DNA from: Actinoplanes cyaneus
GTDB taxonomy: Bacteria; Actinomycetota; Actinomycetes; Mycobacteriales; Micromonosporaceae
DNA: 64,000 nt
Assembly: GCF_016862095.1 (NCBI RefSeq)
Contig: NZ_BOMH01000010.1
Coordinates: forward strand, 1-64,000
Direction: 5' to 3'
In this document: in pieces, positions 48,064-56,883 of the stretch
Numbering within the stretch: position 1 is the stretch's first letter
How the letters are laid out: every line of letters starts with the position of its first letter
Translations under genes and position numbers: made by a program
The notes under the pieces: generated by a model
What the model was told of the DNA's origin: nothing
What the model saw: the letters and a program-made list of their open reading frames with translations, nothing else
Databases searched by the model: none

Positions 48064-48789
48064 ATGGGAAGAGTCTGTGAACAGCACATCCATGAGGAAC
48101 CCGGCGAACGGCGCACCTGCTGGGACTGCGCGGTGAACGACGCACCGCTGCGCCGCCGCGACCGCGCGCGGCTGCCCGCCGCCGAACGCCGCCGCCAGAT
48201 CCTCGACGTGACCACCCGCCTGATCGCCGAGCGCGGCTTCTGGGGCCTGTCGATGCAGGACGTCGCGGACGGCTGCGGCCTGACCGTCCCCGGCCTGCTG
48301 CACCACGTCGGCTCGAAGGACAACCTGCTCGTCGCCGTCCTGGAACTGCGCGACGAGGAAGATCACCGGGCACTGGCCGCCGCACTCGGCCGCCCCGTCG
48401 ACGAACTGGCCGGCATCGTCCCGCTCCCGGAGATCTGCCTGACCCTGGTCCGGCGCAACGCCGGCCAGCCCGAGATCGTCCGGCTCTTCGCGGTGCTGGA
48501 AGCGGAGTCGCTCGCCCCCGCCCACCCCGCCCACCGGTACTTCCAGGCGCGCCAGGAGAGCACGATCAACGCCATGACGCTGCTGGCGCGGGCCCACGGC
48601 GTACCGAATCCGGAGATCCTGGCCCGGCAGGTGATGGCGCTGATGGACGGCCTGCAGATCCAGTGGCTGCGCGACCCCGCGGGCATCGACCTGGTCGCCA
48701 CCTGGACCGCGGCCGCCGACGCCCTCTTCGCGAGAGGTGCGACTCCTGGGCGTGCCGGCGCCGTCAATCCAGATCTGTCGAACGGCTGA
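48064..48789 (+). CDS. TetR-family transcriptional regulator
   Basis: A 241-aa TetR regulator. The HTH (residues about 40-90) reads ERRRQILDVTTRLIAERGFW then LSMQDVADGCGLTVPGLLHH. The C-terminal ligand domain has EICLTLVRRNAGQPEIVRLF. ATG 48064 adds a Cys-containing leader; GTG 48133 (VNDAPLRRRDRARL) is a possible shorter start. It probably controls the divergent beta-glucosidase. Its 3' end overlaps the convergent SDR gene by 26 bp. Confidence 0.9.
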   Translation: MGRVCEQHIHEEPGERRTCWDCAVNDAPLRRRDRARLPAAERRRQILDVTTRLIAERGFWGLSMQDVADGCGLTVPGLLHHVGSKDNLLVAVLELRDEEDHRALAAALGRPVDELAGIVPLPEICLTLVRRNAGQPEIVRLFAVLEAESLAPAHPAHRYFQARQESTINAMTLLARAHGVPNPEILARQVMALMDGLQIQWLRDPAGIDLVATWTAAADALFARGATPGRAGAVNPDLSNG

Positions 48790-49600
48790 GCTTCTCCCAC
48801 CTTGCCAACTCGGCCCGCAGCAGCTCGTGGTGTGCGGTGAGGTGGTCCACCGCGTCGTTGCCGAGTGCCAGCCGCAGCGGTGGCTCAGTGCTGCCGAGCG
48901 CCTCCAGAATGGCTCGCGCCGCCTTGACGGGGTCGCCTGGCTGGGCGCCGTCCATGGCGTCGACGGCGGCACGGGTGGACGCCGTCGACACGGCGTAATC
49001 CTCGATGATCCGCGATCTGTGCATCCGGTGGCCGCCGAACTCGGTCCGGAACGCTCCCGGCTCCACGATCAGGACCCGGACACCGAACGGTGCGACCTCC
49101 GCCGCAAGTGCTTCGGACAGGCCCTCCAGCGCGAACTTCGCCGAGCAGTAGGCTCCGAAGCCCGGCATGCTCAACTGCCCGCCCATCGAGCTGAGCTGAA
49201 CGATCGCCCCGCTGCGCTGGGCACGCATGTGCGGCAGGGCGGCCTTGGTCACCGCGACAGCACCGAAGAACATCACGTCCATCAGAGCTCGTAGTTCGGC
49301 AAGGTCGAGTTCCTCGACGGCGCCGACGCTACCGTGGCCGGCATTGTTCACCAGCACGTCGATGCGGCCGAACTCGGCGATCGTCTGCTCGACCGCGGCA
49401 AGCGCCTGCGCATCGTCGGTGACATCCAGCGGCGCCGTCCGCACCCGGCCCTGCCCGATGGTGATCAGATCGTCCAGTTGCCGCGGTCGGCGCGCGGTGG
49501 CCATCACCCGATCTCCTGCGGCGAGAGCCGCCAGCACCAGTTCTCGACCGAATCCGGCCGAAGCGCCCGTGATCAACCAGACACGGCCCGTCTCCGTCAT
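48764..49600 (-). CDS. Short-chain dehydrogenase/reductase
   Basis: A 278-aa classical SDR. The NAD(P) motif is ITGASAGFGREL (TGxxxGxG, residues about 9-20), followed by NNAGHGSVGAVEE, the catalytic Ser in VQLSSMGGQ and YCSAKFALEGLSEAL (YxxxK). Oxidises or reduces a small alcohol/ketone; the substrate is unknown. The start is ATG 49600 (MTETGRVWLITG). It is divergent from a LysR gene, its probable regulator. Confidence 0.92.
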   Translation of the reverse strand: MTETGRVWLITGASAGFGRELVLAALAAGDRVMATARRPRQLDDLITIGQGRVRTAPLDVTDDAQALAAVEQTIAEFGRIDVLVNNAGHGSVGAVEELDLAELRALMDVMFFGAVAVTKAALPHMRAQRSGAIVQLSSMGGQLSMPGFGAYCSAKFALEGLSEALAAEVAPFGVRVLIVEPGAFRTEFGGHRMHRSRIIEDYAVSTASTRAAVDAMDGAQPGDPVKAARAILEALGSTEPPLRLALGNDAVDHLTAHHELLRAELARWEKLSRSTDLD

Positions 49601-49660
49601 CGCCACCCTCACTCCCACATGGACCGTCCACGTCTCGGAGCTACCTTGCCCAACCGCACT

Positions 49661-49684
49661 GGAAGGCCGCCAACACAGCCTTCC
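49661..49684. promoter_or_regulatory. Candidate LysR-type operator
   Basis: GGAAGGC (49661-49667), ten bases, GCCTTCC (49678-49684): perfect 7-bp arms between the divergent SDR and LysR genes, 24 bp upstream of the LysR start. Spacing fits a LysR recognition dyad. Confidence 0.5.
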
Positions 49685-49707
49685 TTCAGCGGTTACAGTC
49701 TGAGCCT

Positions 49708-50610
49708 GTGACCGTTGAGTTGCGGCAACTGCGCTACTTCGCCGCCGTGGCCGAACACCTCAGCTTCAGCCGCGCCGCGAAGCACCTGAACCTGGCTCAA
49801 CAATCGCTGTCGCAGCAGATCAGAGCCCTCGAACGCGGTCTCGGGGTGCGCCTGTTCGACCGTGACACCCGCGGCACCCGGCTGACCGCCGCCGGACAGG
49901 CGTTCCTGCCGGAAGCACGCGCCGTCCTCGCCCGCTGCGACACTGCCGTCCTCGTGGCGCGGCGCGCGGGCCGCGGTGAGACCGGCCACCTCAATGTGGC
50001 GTTCCTTACCTCGACCGCCAACTACATGCTGCCGCCGGTCGTGCGGGCCATGCGTGAGCGGTTCCCCGATCTCGAGCTGACGACCTATGACGTACCGATC
50101 GATGAGCTCGTCGCGGGGTTGCGTACCGGGCGCTTCGACGCCGCGTTCAGCCGCCCGCCGCTGGTGCCGGACGTGGCGACCCGAGTACTTGCTGTCGAAC
50201 CGGTCTGCGCGGTGCTGCCTGCCGGGCACCCACTCGCCGGCCGCGACGTGATCCACCTGTCCGACCTCGGCACCGAGAACTGGGTGCTCACGCCGCGAGA
50301 CTCGTGGCCGCCCTGGCACGCCAAGTACGACCGGGACTTCGCGGCTGCTGGATTCACTCCCCGGGTTGTCCAGCGTGCGGCCGGCGTGCCGAATCTGCTC
50401 GGCCTCGTCGCGGCAGGCGTCGGAGTGACCCGCCTCGCCCGATCGGCCCGCAGCATCCGCCGCACCGGGGTCGTGTTCGTGCCGCTGGCCGACGACCACG
50501 CCGAAACCGTCGTCGCATGGATGCACAGCCATGAAGGACCGGTACTGCGGAACCTCCTCGACGTCACCGCCACCTTGACGGGAACCGCGAACCTCACCTC
50601 CGAGGGCTGA
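49708..50610 (+). CDS. LysR-family transcriptional regulator
   Basis: A 300-aa LysR regulator. The N-terminal HTH is RQLRYFAAVAEHLSFSRAAK and LNLAQQSLSQQIRALERGLG. The effector domain begins TGHLNVAFLTSTANYMLP near residue 90. GTG 49708 gives the standard family start MTVELRQLRYF. It is divergent from the SDR gene; LysR proteins usually control such a neighbour. Confidence 0.93.
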   Translation: MTVELRQLRYFAAVAEHLSFSRAAKHLNLAQQSLSQQIRALERGLGVRLFDRDTRGTRLTAAGQAFLPEARAVLARCDTAVLVARRAGRGETGHLNVAFLTSTANYMLPPVVRAMRERFPDLELTTYDVPIDELVAGLRTGRFDAAFSRPPLVPDVATRVLAVEPVCAVLPAGHPLAGRDVIHLSDLGTENWVLTPRDSWPPWHAKYDRDFAAAGFTPRVVQRAAGVPNLLGLVAAGVGVTRLARSARSIRRTGVVFVPLADDHAETVVAWMHSHEGPVLRNLLDVTATLTGTANLTSEG

Positions 50611-50653
50611 GCATCCACCTCGGTCCTCGGTCCTCGGTCCTGTGGACGACCCG

Positions 50654-51874
50654 TCAGGCTCCCAGCCAGGCGCGGACCTCGGCGATATCCTCCTCGCTGA
50701 GCGCGATGGCCGCCGCCTCCGCCCGGTTCAGCACGTTGTCCGCGAACGCCGACGCGATCTCCACGGCCTGCGGCGGCGGCTGGCGGTAGAGCGGCGCCCC
50801 GCCGAACGCCGTCCCCCGGGTGACGAACGCGATCGCGCTGCGGCTCACGTCGACGCCCTGGGAGGCGAGCTGGTCGCGGGCCCACCGGGTCGCCTCGGTC
50901 AGGTTGAAGTGGTGCCCGGCCGCGTAGTCGGCCAGCGCCTGGTAGATCGGCGGCCACATCTCCATGGCCAGCCGCGGCAGGCTGAGCAGCGCGGAGAGGC
51001 GGCCGACCGGCTCCGGCGCGGGGCCGGTGGCGACTCCGGACTCCGGCGCTTCGTGACGTGCGGAGTCCCAGAGGAAGTGGTTGGAGAACTTCGCGTTCGG
51101 CAGGGACAGGCTCTCCAGCGCGCGGACGAACCCGCCGTTGCCGAACCAGTTCGTCTCGTCGACGCTGGGGCCGAGCTGACGGCGCAGGTCGTGGGCGAGC
51201 GACGCCAGGTTGAGCGGGCCACCGGCCGCTGTGTAGCGCCAGCTGACCAGGTCACGGAACTGCTCGTAGGAGACCGGCGTCGCCGGGTCCACCGGCGTGA
51301 CCGAATCCTCGTCGCTCTCCACCGGCTCGCCCTGGACGAGCTCGAGCAGCTCCTGGCTGGTGATCAGTCGGTCGGCGACCGCGATGAACGCCTCGGCCGC
51401 GTCCGACGGCGAGACGATCGTGGTGCGTCGGTCGGCGCGGCGAAGACGTACCAGCAAGGGGGTCATGTCCGAATCGCCGGAGGCGATGACGAACTCCTCG
51501 AACGTGACCGGGTCGGCGACCGCGTCGACGGCGTCGACGACCATCCGGATGTCAGCGGCGTTCTTGGTGTGGGTCAGGCGCGGGCAGTCGATCACCTCGA
51601 AGCCGGCGTTGACGAAGAACGGCCGGAACTGCGAGTAGTAGAGCCGCGGCTGGGCGGCCTCGGTGTCCGGGTTCGGCACCCAACCGCCGGGGTTCATGTA
51701 GCAGCGCAGGATCAGCCAGCGGCGCGGGCCGTCGACGGTCAGCGACGTGGTCAGGCGGACCAACCACGCGGCCGGGTCCTTGGCGAACTGGATCGCCACG
51801 TCCGGGTCCTGCTTGATCAGTCCGCTGAACACGTTGTCGAAGTCCAGATAGAGTGCGGCGCGTACGCGGGCCAT
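50654..51874 (-). CDS. NYN-domain (PIN-like) nuclease with C-terminal helical domains
   Basis: A 406-aa protein. Residues 1 to about 165 are a NYN domain of the LabA/PIN-like superfamily. Metal-binding acidic residues are D11 and D13 (ALYLDFDNV), D108 (TKNAADIRMVVDAVD) and D134/D136 (ASGDSDMTPLL). It probably cleaves RNA. Residues about 195-265 (VSYEQFRDLVSWRYTAAGGP, GGFVRALESL) resemble a LOTUS/OST-HTH-like winged helix, and a further helical region follows. It is transcribed alone; no toxin-antitoxin partner is adjacent. Confidence 0.85.
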   Translation of the reverse strand: MARVRAALYLDFDNVFSGLIKQDPDVAIQFAKDPAAWLVRLTTSLTVDGPRRWLILRCYMNPGGWVPNPDTEAAQPRLYYSQFRPFFVNAGFEVIDCPRLTHTKNAADIRMVVDAVDAVADPVTFEEFVIASGDSDMTPLLVRLRRADRRTTIVSPSDAAEAFIAVADRLITSQELLELVQGEPVESDEDSVTPVDPATPVSYEQFRDLVSWRYTAAGGPLNLASLAHDLRRQLGPSVDETNWFGNGGFVRALESLSLPNAKFSNHFLWDSARHEAPESGVATGPAPEPVGRLSALLSLPRLAMEMWPPIYQALADYAAGHHFNLTEATRWARDQLASQGVDVSRSAIAFVTRGTAFGGAPLYRQPPPQAVEIASAFADNVLNRAEAAAIALSEEDIAEVRAWLGA

Positions 51875-51919
51875 GACCGAAAACCTACCGTGCCCGCGCC
51901 GCGCCCGCGTTCAAGTGCT

Positions 51920-52189
51920 CTACAGCCGGCGTCGCCGTCCCGCGCCGGAGACCAGCGCCACGCCCAGCGCCGCGAGTCCCACCTGCAGAATCAGCTCGAT
52001 CCAGTCGATGCCGTCGGTGTCGGCGACGCCGAGAGCCACCGCCACGAACGTGCCGGCCAGCCCCGCGACGACGCCGACCAGCAGCGTCACCCAGATCGGC
52101 AGGCTCTGCTTACCGGGCAGGACGAGGCGCCCCAGCGCGCCGATGATCAGGCCGAAGACGATGGCGGTGAAAATGCCGTTGATCTCCAT
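51920..52189 (-). CDS. GlsB/YeaQ/YmgE-family membrane protein
   Basis: An 89-aa membrane protein with three hydrophobic helices: GIFTAIVFGLIIGALGRLVL, WVTLLVGVVAGLAGTFVAVA and IELILQVGLAALGVALV. These match the transglycosylase-associated/stress-response family. ATG 52189 is preceded by AGGGG. It lies 17 bp downstream of the YccF gene on the same strand and is probably co-transcribed. The function of the family is unsettled. Confidence 0.88.
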   Translation of the reverse strand: MEINGIFTAIVFGLIIGALGRLVLPGKQSLPIWVTLLVGVVAGLAGTFVAVALGVADTDGIDWIELILQVGLAALGVALVSGAGRRRRL

Positions 52190-52206
52190 TGTCGAACCCC
52201 TATCTG

Positions 52207-52584
52207 TCAGGGCACGTCCACGATCTCCCGGCCCAGCGGCCAGAACGCCACCGGCACCAGCTTGAAGTTCGCGACCCCGAACGGGATGCCGATGATCGTC
52301 ACACACTGCGCGATGCCGATCACGATGTGGTGCAGCGCGATCCACCAGCCGAACAGGACCACCCAGAGGATGTTCGCCAGGCCGGAGGCGACCCCGGCGC
52401 CCGGACGGGCCACGACGGTACGCCCGAACGGGGCCAGCGAGTAGACCGCGATCCGCGCGGCGGCGACGCCGAACGGGATCGTGACGACCAGGGCGAAACA
52501 GATCAGGGCCGCGAGACCGTAGCCGAGCGCCATGAGGAAGCCGCTGCCGAAGATGAACCAGAGGACGTTGAGGATGAAACGCAC
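52207..52584 (-). CDS. yccF: YccF-domain inner membrane protein
   Basis: A 125-aa membrane protein. It starts MRFILNVLWFIFGSGF and has two copies of the YccF repeat, each with an IPFGVA motif (TIPFGVAAARIA and IIGIPFGVANFKL), plus VLFGWWIALHHIVIGIAQC between them. Function unknown. The start is GTG 52584, with GTG 52590 also possible. It precedes the GlsB-like gene. Confidence 0.9.
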   Translation of the reverse strand: MRFILNVLWFIFGSGFLMALGYGLAALICFALVVTIPFGVAAARIAVYSLAPFGRTVVARPGAGVASGLANILWVVLFGWWIALHHIVIGIAQCVTIIGIPFGVANFKLVPVAFWPLGREIVDVP

Positions 52585-52685
52585 AGGCACAGCATGAGCC
52601 CGGGTTGCCACCCTTAGGGGTACGCCCGGACCGTGTCGCACAAGCGGGACGCCCGGCCGGTCGCCGGATCCCGTTGAGTGCTGCC

Positions 52686-53189
52686 GTGCAACTCGCCCAC
52701 GTGCTCGACGTCCTGCAGGAGCTCCATGCCGTGAGCGATCACCCGGAGCTCGCCGCGGTGGAGCGTTTCGGCGCCGACGCCATGCCCGGCGGGCCGTCGC
52801 CGGCGGGCCTGCGGCTGCGCTACGAGACCGGCTCGTTCGCCTATCTCTGGGGCGCGGTCTGGGCGGGGGAGACGGCCATGACCGTGCCGGCGGACCTTCC
52901 CCCGCCGTCGCGGCGCGCCTCCCGGGCCGTGGTCTTCGCCGCGCAGCTGCTCGACGCCGCCCGCCCCGGCGTGTTCCGCAGCTGGGAGCTGGTCGCGCTG
53001 CGCGATCTGGGCCCGGCCGACGCGCGCGGCAAGGTCCCGCTGGGCTTGCGGATCACCTGCGCCGACGGTACGTCGTTCCTGCTGCGAGCCACGTCGGCCG
53101 GTGGCCCCACGCGCGAGCCGGACACGGAGCCCCACCCGTCCTACCGCCTCCCCCTCACCGCCGGGCAGCCGGCTGGCGCTGAGGGCTGA
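52686..53189 (+). CDS. Hypothetical protein ending inside a repeat
   Basis: A protein of about 167 aa without a known domain. It has ELHAVSDHPELAAVERFGAD near the N-terminus, then SFAYLWGAVWAGETAMTVPA. The GTG start 52686 is the best fit with no strong ribosome site. The last residues, LTAGQPAGAEG, and the TGA stop are supplied by the first unit of the 62-bp hairpin repeat that begins at 53171. The repeat therefore probably replaced or extended the original C-terminus. Confidence 0.6.
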   Translation: MQLAHVLDVLQELHAVSDHPELAAVERFGADAMPGGPSPAGLRLRYETGSFAYLWGAVWAGETAMTVPADLPPPSRRASRAVVFAAQLLDAARPGVFRSWELVALRDLGPADARGKVPLGLRITCADGTSFLLRATSAGGPTREPDTEPHPSYRLPLTAGQPAGAEG

Positions 53190-53284
53190 AGCCCGCCCCC
53201 GAAACAGCCGTCAGTGCCAGCCGAGGTCGCGCGGCTGGTGCTCACGGTTGGGATCCGGGCCGGAGGCAACCGTGAGTGCCAGCC
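53171..53284. repeat. 62-bp-period hairpin repeat, locus E (two units)
   Basis: GGCTGG at 53171 and 53233 (period 62), CCAGCC at 53217 and 53279 (offset 46). The second unit pairs GGCTGGTGCTCACGGTT with AACCGTGAGTGCCAGCC with one mismatch. It lies between convergent genes and overlaps the end of the upstream gene. Confidence 0.85.
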
Positions 53285-53337
53285 GGAACCCGCCGGCGGA
53301 GCGGATGGCCGGGCCGCGGCCGGGCGTGGCCGTCGCG

Positions 53338-55446
53338 TCAGCCGCCGCTCATCGACGCGCCCGCGCCGTTCGCCGTCGCCAGGAACGTGGTGCCGGGCAG
53401 GGCCCCACCGCCCGTACGGGAACCCTCGGCAACCGTGGGGTCAGCGGACCGGAAGGTGACCGCCTCGCCCTGCCACGAGTTGTGGGTCTGCCGCGCCGAG
53501 GCGGAAAGTCCCTGCTCACCCTGGGTGTTGCCGACCGCGACGTCGTATCGCAGGATGGCCGGGGCGGTCGTGATCGCGAAACCCAGGCCCGTGTTCCGGT
53601 ACGCCGTGTTGTTACCGAGCGTCAGCGCCGCGGTGTTCCCCTCGTCGACGAAACCGTGCCCGTCGTTGTTCCACGCCGCGTTGTGCCGGATCGTATGGGT
53701 GGCCGCCGCCGACGGGGTGCCGCCGCCGATCGCGAAACCGTTCGCGCCGTTGCGGAACGACCAGTTGGACTGCACCGTCACCGCGTCCCTGAAGTCGCCG
53801 AGGTTGATCCCGTCGCCGCCGTTGCGGAACGCCCGGTTGCCGCGCAACTGGTTCCCGGCACCGTCGCCGAACTGCACGGCCAGGCCGGACCCCTTGTTGT
53901 CGGAGAAATCGCTGTCCAGCACCTGGTTGCCCACGGTCCCCGGGTCGCGCAGCATCAGGCCGGAGCTGCCGCTGCCGCGGATCGTGAGGCGCCGGAGGAC
54001 GACGTTGCGGCACCCACTGCAGACGTACGCCTGAGCGGGCGCCCCGGTGATCTCCAAGCCCTGGACGGTCCAGTAGGCGGCCGTCTGCGTGATCGCCCAC
54101 TTGTCCGCCGGGACGCCCGACATGTCCAGGACGGGACGTTCGCCGCTGTAGCCGGTGAGCGTGATCCGTTTCGCGGCGGTGCCGCTCGTGGTGATCTCGA
54201 TCGGACTCGTGACCCGGTAGGTGCCGCCGCGCAGAGCGATCGTCCGGCCGGGCTGCACGACGGCGACGGCCTTGCCGAGCGAGGCGAAGGGGTGTTCCGC
54301 GCTGCCGTCGCCGCTGTCCGACCCGGAGGGCGAGACGTAGATGTCGGCCGCTGCCGCCGCGGGCGCCCTCGTCGGGGTGGCACTGGCGCGCGGGCCGGGA
54401 TTCTGCGCGGGCGTGGTGGCGGTGGCCACGGGCGGTGCGGCCGACAGCGGCGCCTCCGGATCCGCGGGGGAGTGGTGGACCGCGTACGCGAATCCGCCGC
54501 CTGCCACGGCCGTCACGGTCACCGCCACCAGCGCCTTGTTCTGCAACGCCGCGACCAGCGCGGTCCCCTTCGCCGTGGTGACCATGGCCGGCGCGGCCGA
54601 TCCGCTGTGGATCGCCGCCTGCAGCGCCGCGGTCAGCGCGATCGGCACCGGCAGCGCGACCGCTCCGAGCAGCAGCCGCTCCGGCGGGACCAGGCTGTTC
54701 CGACAGGTGCGGCACTGCGCGCAGTCGCGCACGTGCCGGGCCAGACGCTTGCGCCAGACCGAGTCGGTGGTGCCGTCCCAGGGCCGGACGAGTTGCGAGA
54801 GGCCGGTGCAGGGCGGCTTGGCGCGCAGTGCCCGGACCACGCCGCGCGCCAGGTCCACCTGCGCTTTCATCCGCTGCACCCGGACCGAGGCGTGTTTGGG
54901 CGCGACGCCCAGCGTGGCGGCGAGCTCGGCCCGGGTGAGCCGCCCGGACGCCTCCTGCCACCAGAGCGCGAGCAGCTCCCGGTCGGCGTCGTCGAGCCAG
55001 CGGCCGGCCTCGGCCAGTTCCCGGCGCTGCTCGGTGACGACCAGTTCGGAGGCGGTCCGCTCGGCGAAGTCGCTCGCCGGGTCGGGCACGTCGACGGGCT
55101 CCGGGTGGCGGCGCAGCAGCGTCATCTTGCGGGACCGCAGATGCATCTGGAGCTGCCGGTACGCGATGGCGACCAACCATGATCGGAATCGGTCGGGCTG
55201 GCGGAGCGCGGTGAGGCCGCGGATCGCCTTGAGCATCGTCTCCTGGACGATGTCGTCGACGTCCGGGTGCCCGTCGAGGGCCCGCCCGACGATGTTGTAG
55301 ATCAGCGGGAGGTGCCCGGTGACGAGCTCGTCGAGGGCGGCGGGATCACCGGCTTGCGCGTCCCGGACCAGACGCGTGGTGTCCCGCGCGAGCGTCGTCC
55401 GAGTCTCCGCCACCGTCCCGCTCCGCCACGTCAGATTGATGGTCAT
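53338..55446 (-). CDS. ECF sigma factor fused to zinc-finger, membrane segment and beta-helix domain
   Basis: A 702-aa fusion. Residues about 28-100 are sigma region 2 (DVDDIVQETMLKAIRGL, RFRSWLVAIAYRQLQMHL). Residues about 150-205 are region 4 (LTRAELAATLGVAPKHASVR). An anti-sigma-type zinc motif Hx3Cx2C (HVRDCAQC) is near 237. Two hydrophobic segments lie at about 258-280 and 303-325, then a Pro/Ala/Thr linker. From about 365 there is a right-handed beta-helix (DIYVSPSGSDSGDG, IALRGGTYRVTSPIEITT) like polysaccharide lyases. This looks like a membrane-tethered sigma factor carrying its own sensor. Whether the beta-helix is outside depends on how many segments span the membrane. Confidence 0.88.
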   Translation of the reverse strand: MTINLTWRSGTVAETRTTLARDTTRLVRDAQAGDPAALDELVTGHLPLIYNIVGRALDGHPDVDDIVQETMLKAIRGLTALRQPDRFRSWLVAIAYRQLQMHLRSRKMTLLRRHPEPVDVPDPASDFAERTASELVVTEQRRELAEAGRWLDDADRELLALWWQEASGRLTRAELAATLGVAPKHASVRVQRMKAQVDLARGVVRALRAKPPCTGLSQLVRPWDGTTDSVWRKRLARHVRDCAQCRTCRNSLVPPERLLLGAVALPVPIALTAALQAAIHSGSAAPAMVTTAKGTALVAALQNKALVAVTVTAVAGGGFAYAVHHSPADPEAPLSAAPPVATATTPAQNPGPRASATPTRAPAAAAADIYVSPSGSDSGDGSAEHPFASLGKAVAVVQPGRTIALRGGTYRVTSPIEITTSGTAAKRITLTGYSGERPVLDMSGVPADKWAITQTAAYWTVQGLEITGAPAQAYVCSGCRNVVLRRLTIRGSGSSGLMLRDPGTVGNQVLDSDFSDNKGSGLAVQFGDGAGNQLRGNRAFRNGGDGINLGDFRDAVTVQSNWSFRNGANGFAIGGGTPSAAATHTIRHNAAWNNDGHGFVDEGNTAALTLGNNTAYRNTGLGFAITTAPAILRYDVAVGNTQGEQGLSASARQTHNSWQGEAVTFRSADPTVAEGSRTGGGALPGTTFLATANGAGASMSGG

Positions 55447-55568
55447 GTCTGTTCCGGGGCCGCTGGCTGCGACGATGTGACCCGCTCCGAGATCGAGGCG
55501 TATCGTGGCACGCCGTTCCGGGGGTCGTCAATCGGCGGCTGGGAGCGCGCCCACGACGTGCCGCCCGA

Positions 55569-56837
55569 TCAGCGCGGGGTCTCCGTGAGCGTCTGCCGGG
55601 TGATGTCCGCGATGGTCCGGGTCCCGGCCAGCGCCATCGTCAGGTCCAGCTCGGCGATCACGTTACGGATCACCTCGGCGACCCCGTGCGCGCCGGCCAG
55701 CGCGAAACCGTAGAGATGCGGCCGGCCGAGCAGCACGGCGTCGGCGCCGAGGGCCAGGGCGGTGAACACGTCCGCGCCGGTGCGGATGCCGCTGTCGAAC
55801 AGCAGCGTCGGTTCCGGCCCCAGCTCGGCCCGGATCGCGGTGAGCGCGTCCAGCGACGCCACCGCGTTGTCCACCTGCCGCCCGCCGTGGTTCGAGACCA
55901 CTATCGCGTCGACGCCGAGGTCGAACGCCCGCCGCGCGTCCTCCGGATCAAGGATGCCTTTCAGCACGACCGGAAGACTCGTCCGCCGTCGCAACGTCGC
56001 CAGGTGCTCCCAGCTCAACCCGGGGTTGGAGTAGATGTCGAGGAACGTCTCCACGCTCGCGCGGGGTGCCGGCGAGCGCAGGTTCGCCCAGAACGGGCCG
56101 GGGTGGTTGCGCGACATCGCGATCAGCGCCCGGATCGCGCCGGGCGTCACCTTCGGCCGTTCCCGCGGCTGCCTCGCCCGTTCGGCGGCGATCTCCCGGA
56201 ACACCGGGTCCGACGTGTACTGCGCGATGCCGAGCCCCTTGGCGAACGGCAGCGATCCCAGGTTCAGATCCTGCGGCCGCCAGCCCAGCACCGTGGTGTC
56301 CAGGGTCACCACCAGTGCGCCCGCGCCGATCGCCTCGGCGCGCCGGATCAGGCTGTCGACGAGCCGCTCGTCGGAGCTCCAGTAGAGCTGGAACCACCGC
56401 GGCGTGTCGCCCATCGCGGCCGCGCACTCCTCCATCGGGTTGCAGCCCTGATTCGAGAAGATGTACGGCGTCCCGGTCGCGGCCGCCCCGGCGGCGATCG
56501 CGAGGTCGCTGTCCCGGCCCATCAGCGCGCCGGCGCCGACCGGCGCGAGCAGCAGCGGGCTGGGCAGGCGCGTGCCCAGCAGCTCGGCGGACAGGTCCCG
56601 GTCCACCGCTCCGGCCGCCATCCGCGGGACGATCGCCCAGCGGTCGAAGGCCTCCCGGTTGCGTCGCATGGTCCGGCCCTCACCCGCGCCGCCGGCCACG
56701 TAGGCCCAGGCCTCGGCGCTGCTCACCTTCCGGGCGCGGCGTTCCAGCTCGGCGAAGTCGGCCGGCACGACCGGGCGGCGCCCGAGCGTGCCCGCGCGGT
56801 AGATCGTCGACTGACGGGACAGTCCGGCGTCGGGCAT
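55569..56837 (-). CDS. FMN-dependent alpha-hydroxy-acid oxidase (lactate 2-monooxygenase-like)
   Basis: A 422-aa TIM-barrel flavoenzyme. FMN and catalytic residues are seen in PLLLAPVGAGALMGRD, FQLYWSSDE, LVVTLDTTVLGWR, LPVVLKGIL (Lys) and VVSNHGGRQVDNAV (catalytic His and Arg), then LLFDSGIRTGADVF. The length and N-terminus resemble lactate 2-monooxygenase more than short-chain lactate dehydrogenases. The start ATG 56837 follows GAGGAG. It is divergent from dinB with 46 bp between start codons. Confidence 0.9.
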   Translation of the reverse strand: MPDAGLSRQSTIYRAGTLGRRPVVPADFAELERRARKVSSAEAWAYVAGGAGEGRTMRRNREAFDRWAIVPRMAAGAVDRDLSAELLGTRLPSPLLLAPVGAGALMGRDSDLAIAAGAAATGTPYIFSNQGCNPMEECAAAMGDTPRWFQLYWSSDERLVDSLIRRAEAIGAGALVVTLDTTVLGWRPQDLNLGSLPFAKGLGIAQYTSDPVFREIAAERARQPRERPKVTPGAIRALIAMSRNHPGPFWANLRSPAPRASVETFLDIYSNPGLSWEHLATLRRRTSLPVVLKGILDPEDARRAFDLGVDAIVVSNHGGRQVDNAVASLDALTAIRAELGPEPTLLFDSGIRTGADVFTALALGADAVLLGRPHLYGFALAGAHGVAEVIRNVIAELDLTMALAGTRTIADITRQTLTETPR

Positions 56838-56883
56838 CACGAGGCTCCTCGAATTGTCGTACCGCGTGCGTAGGCTGCGGATC

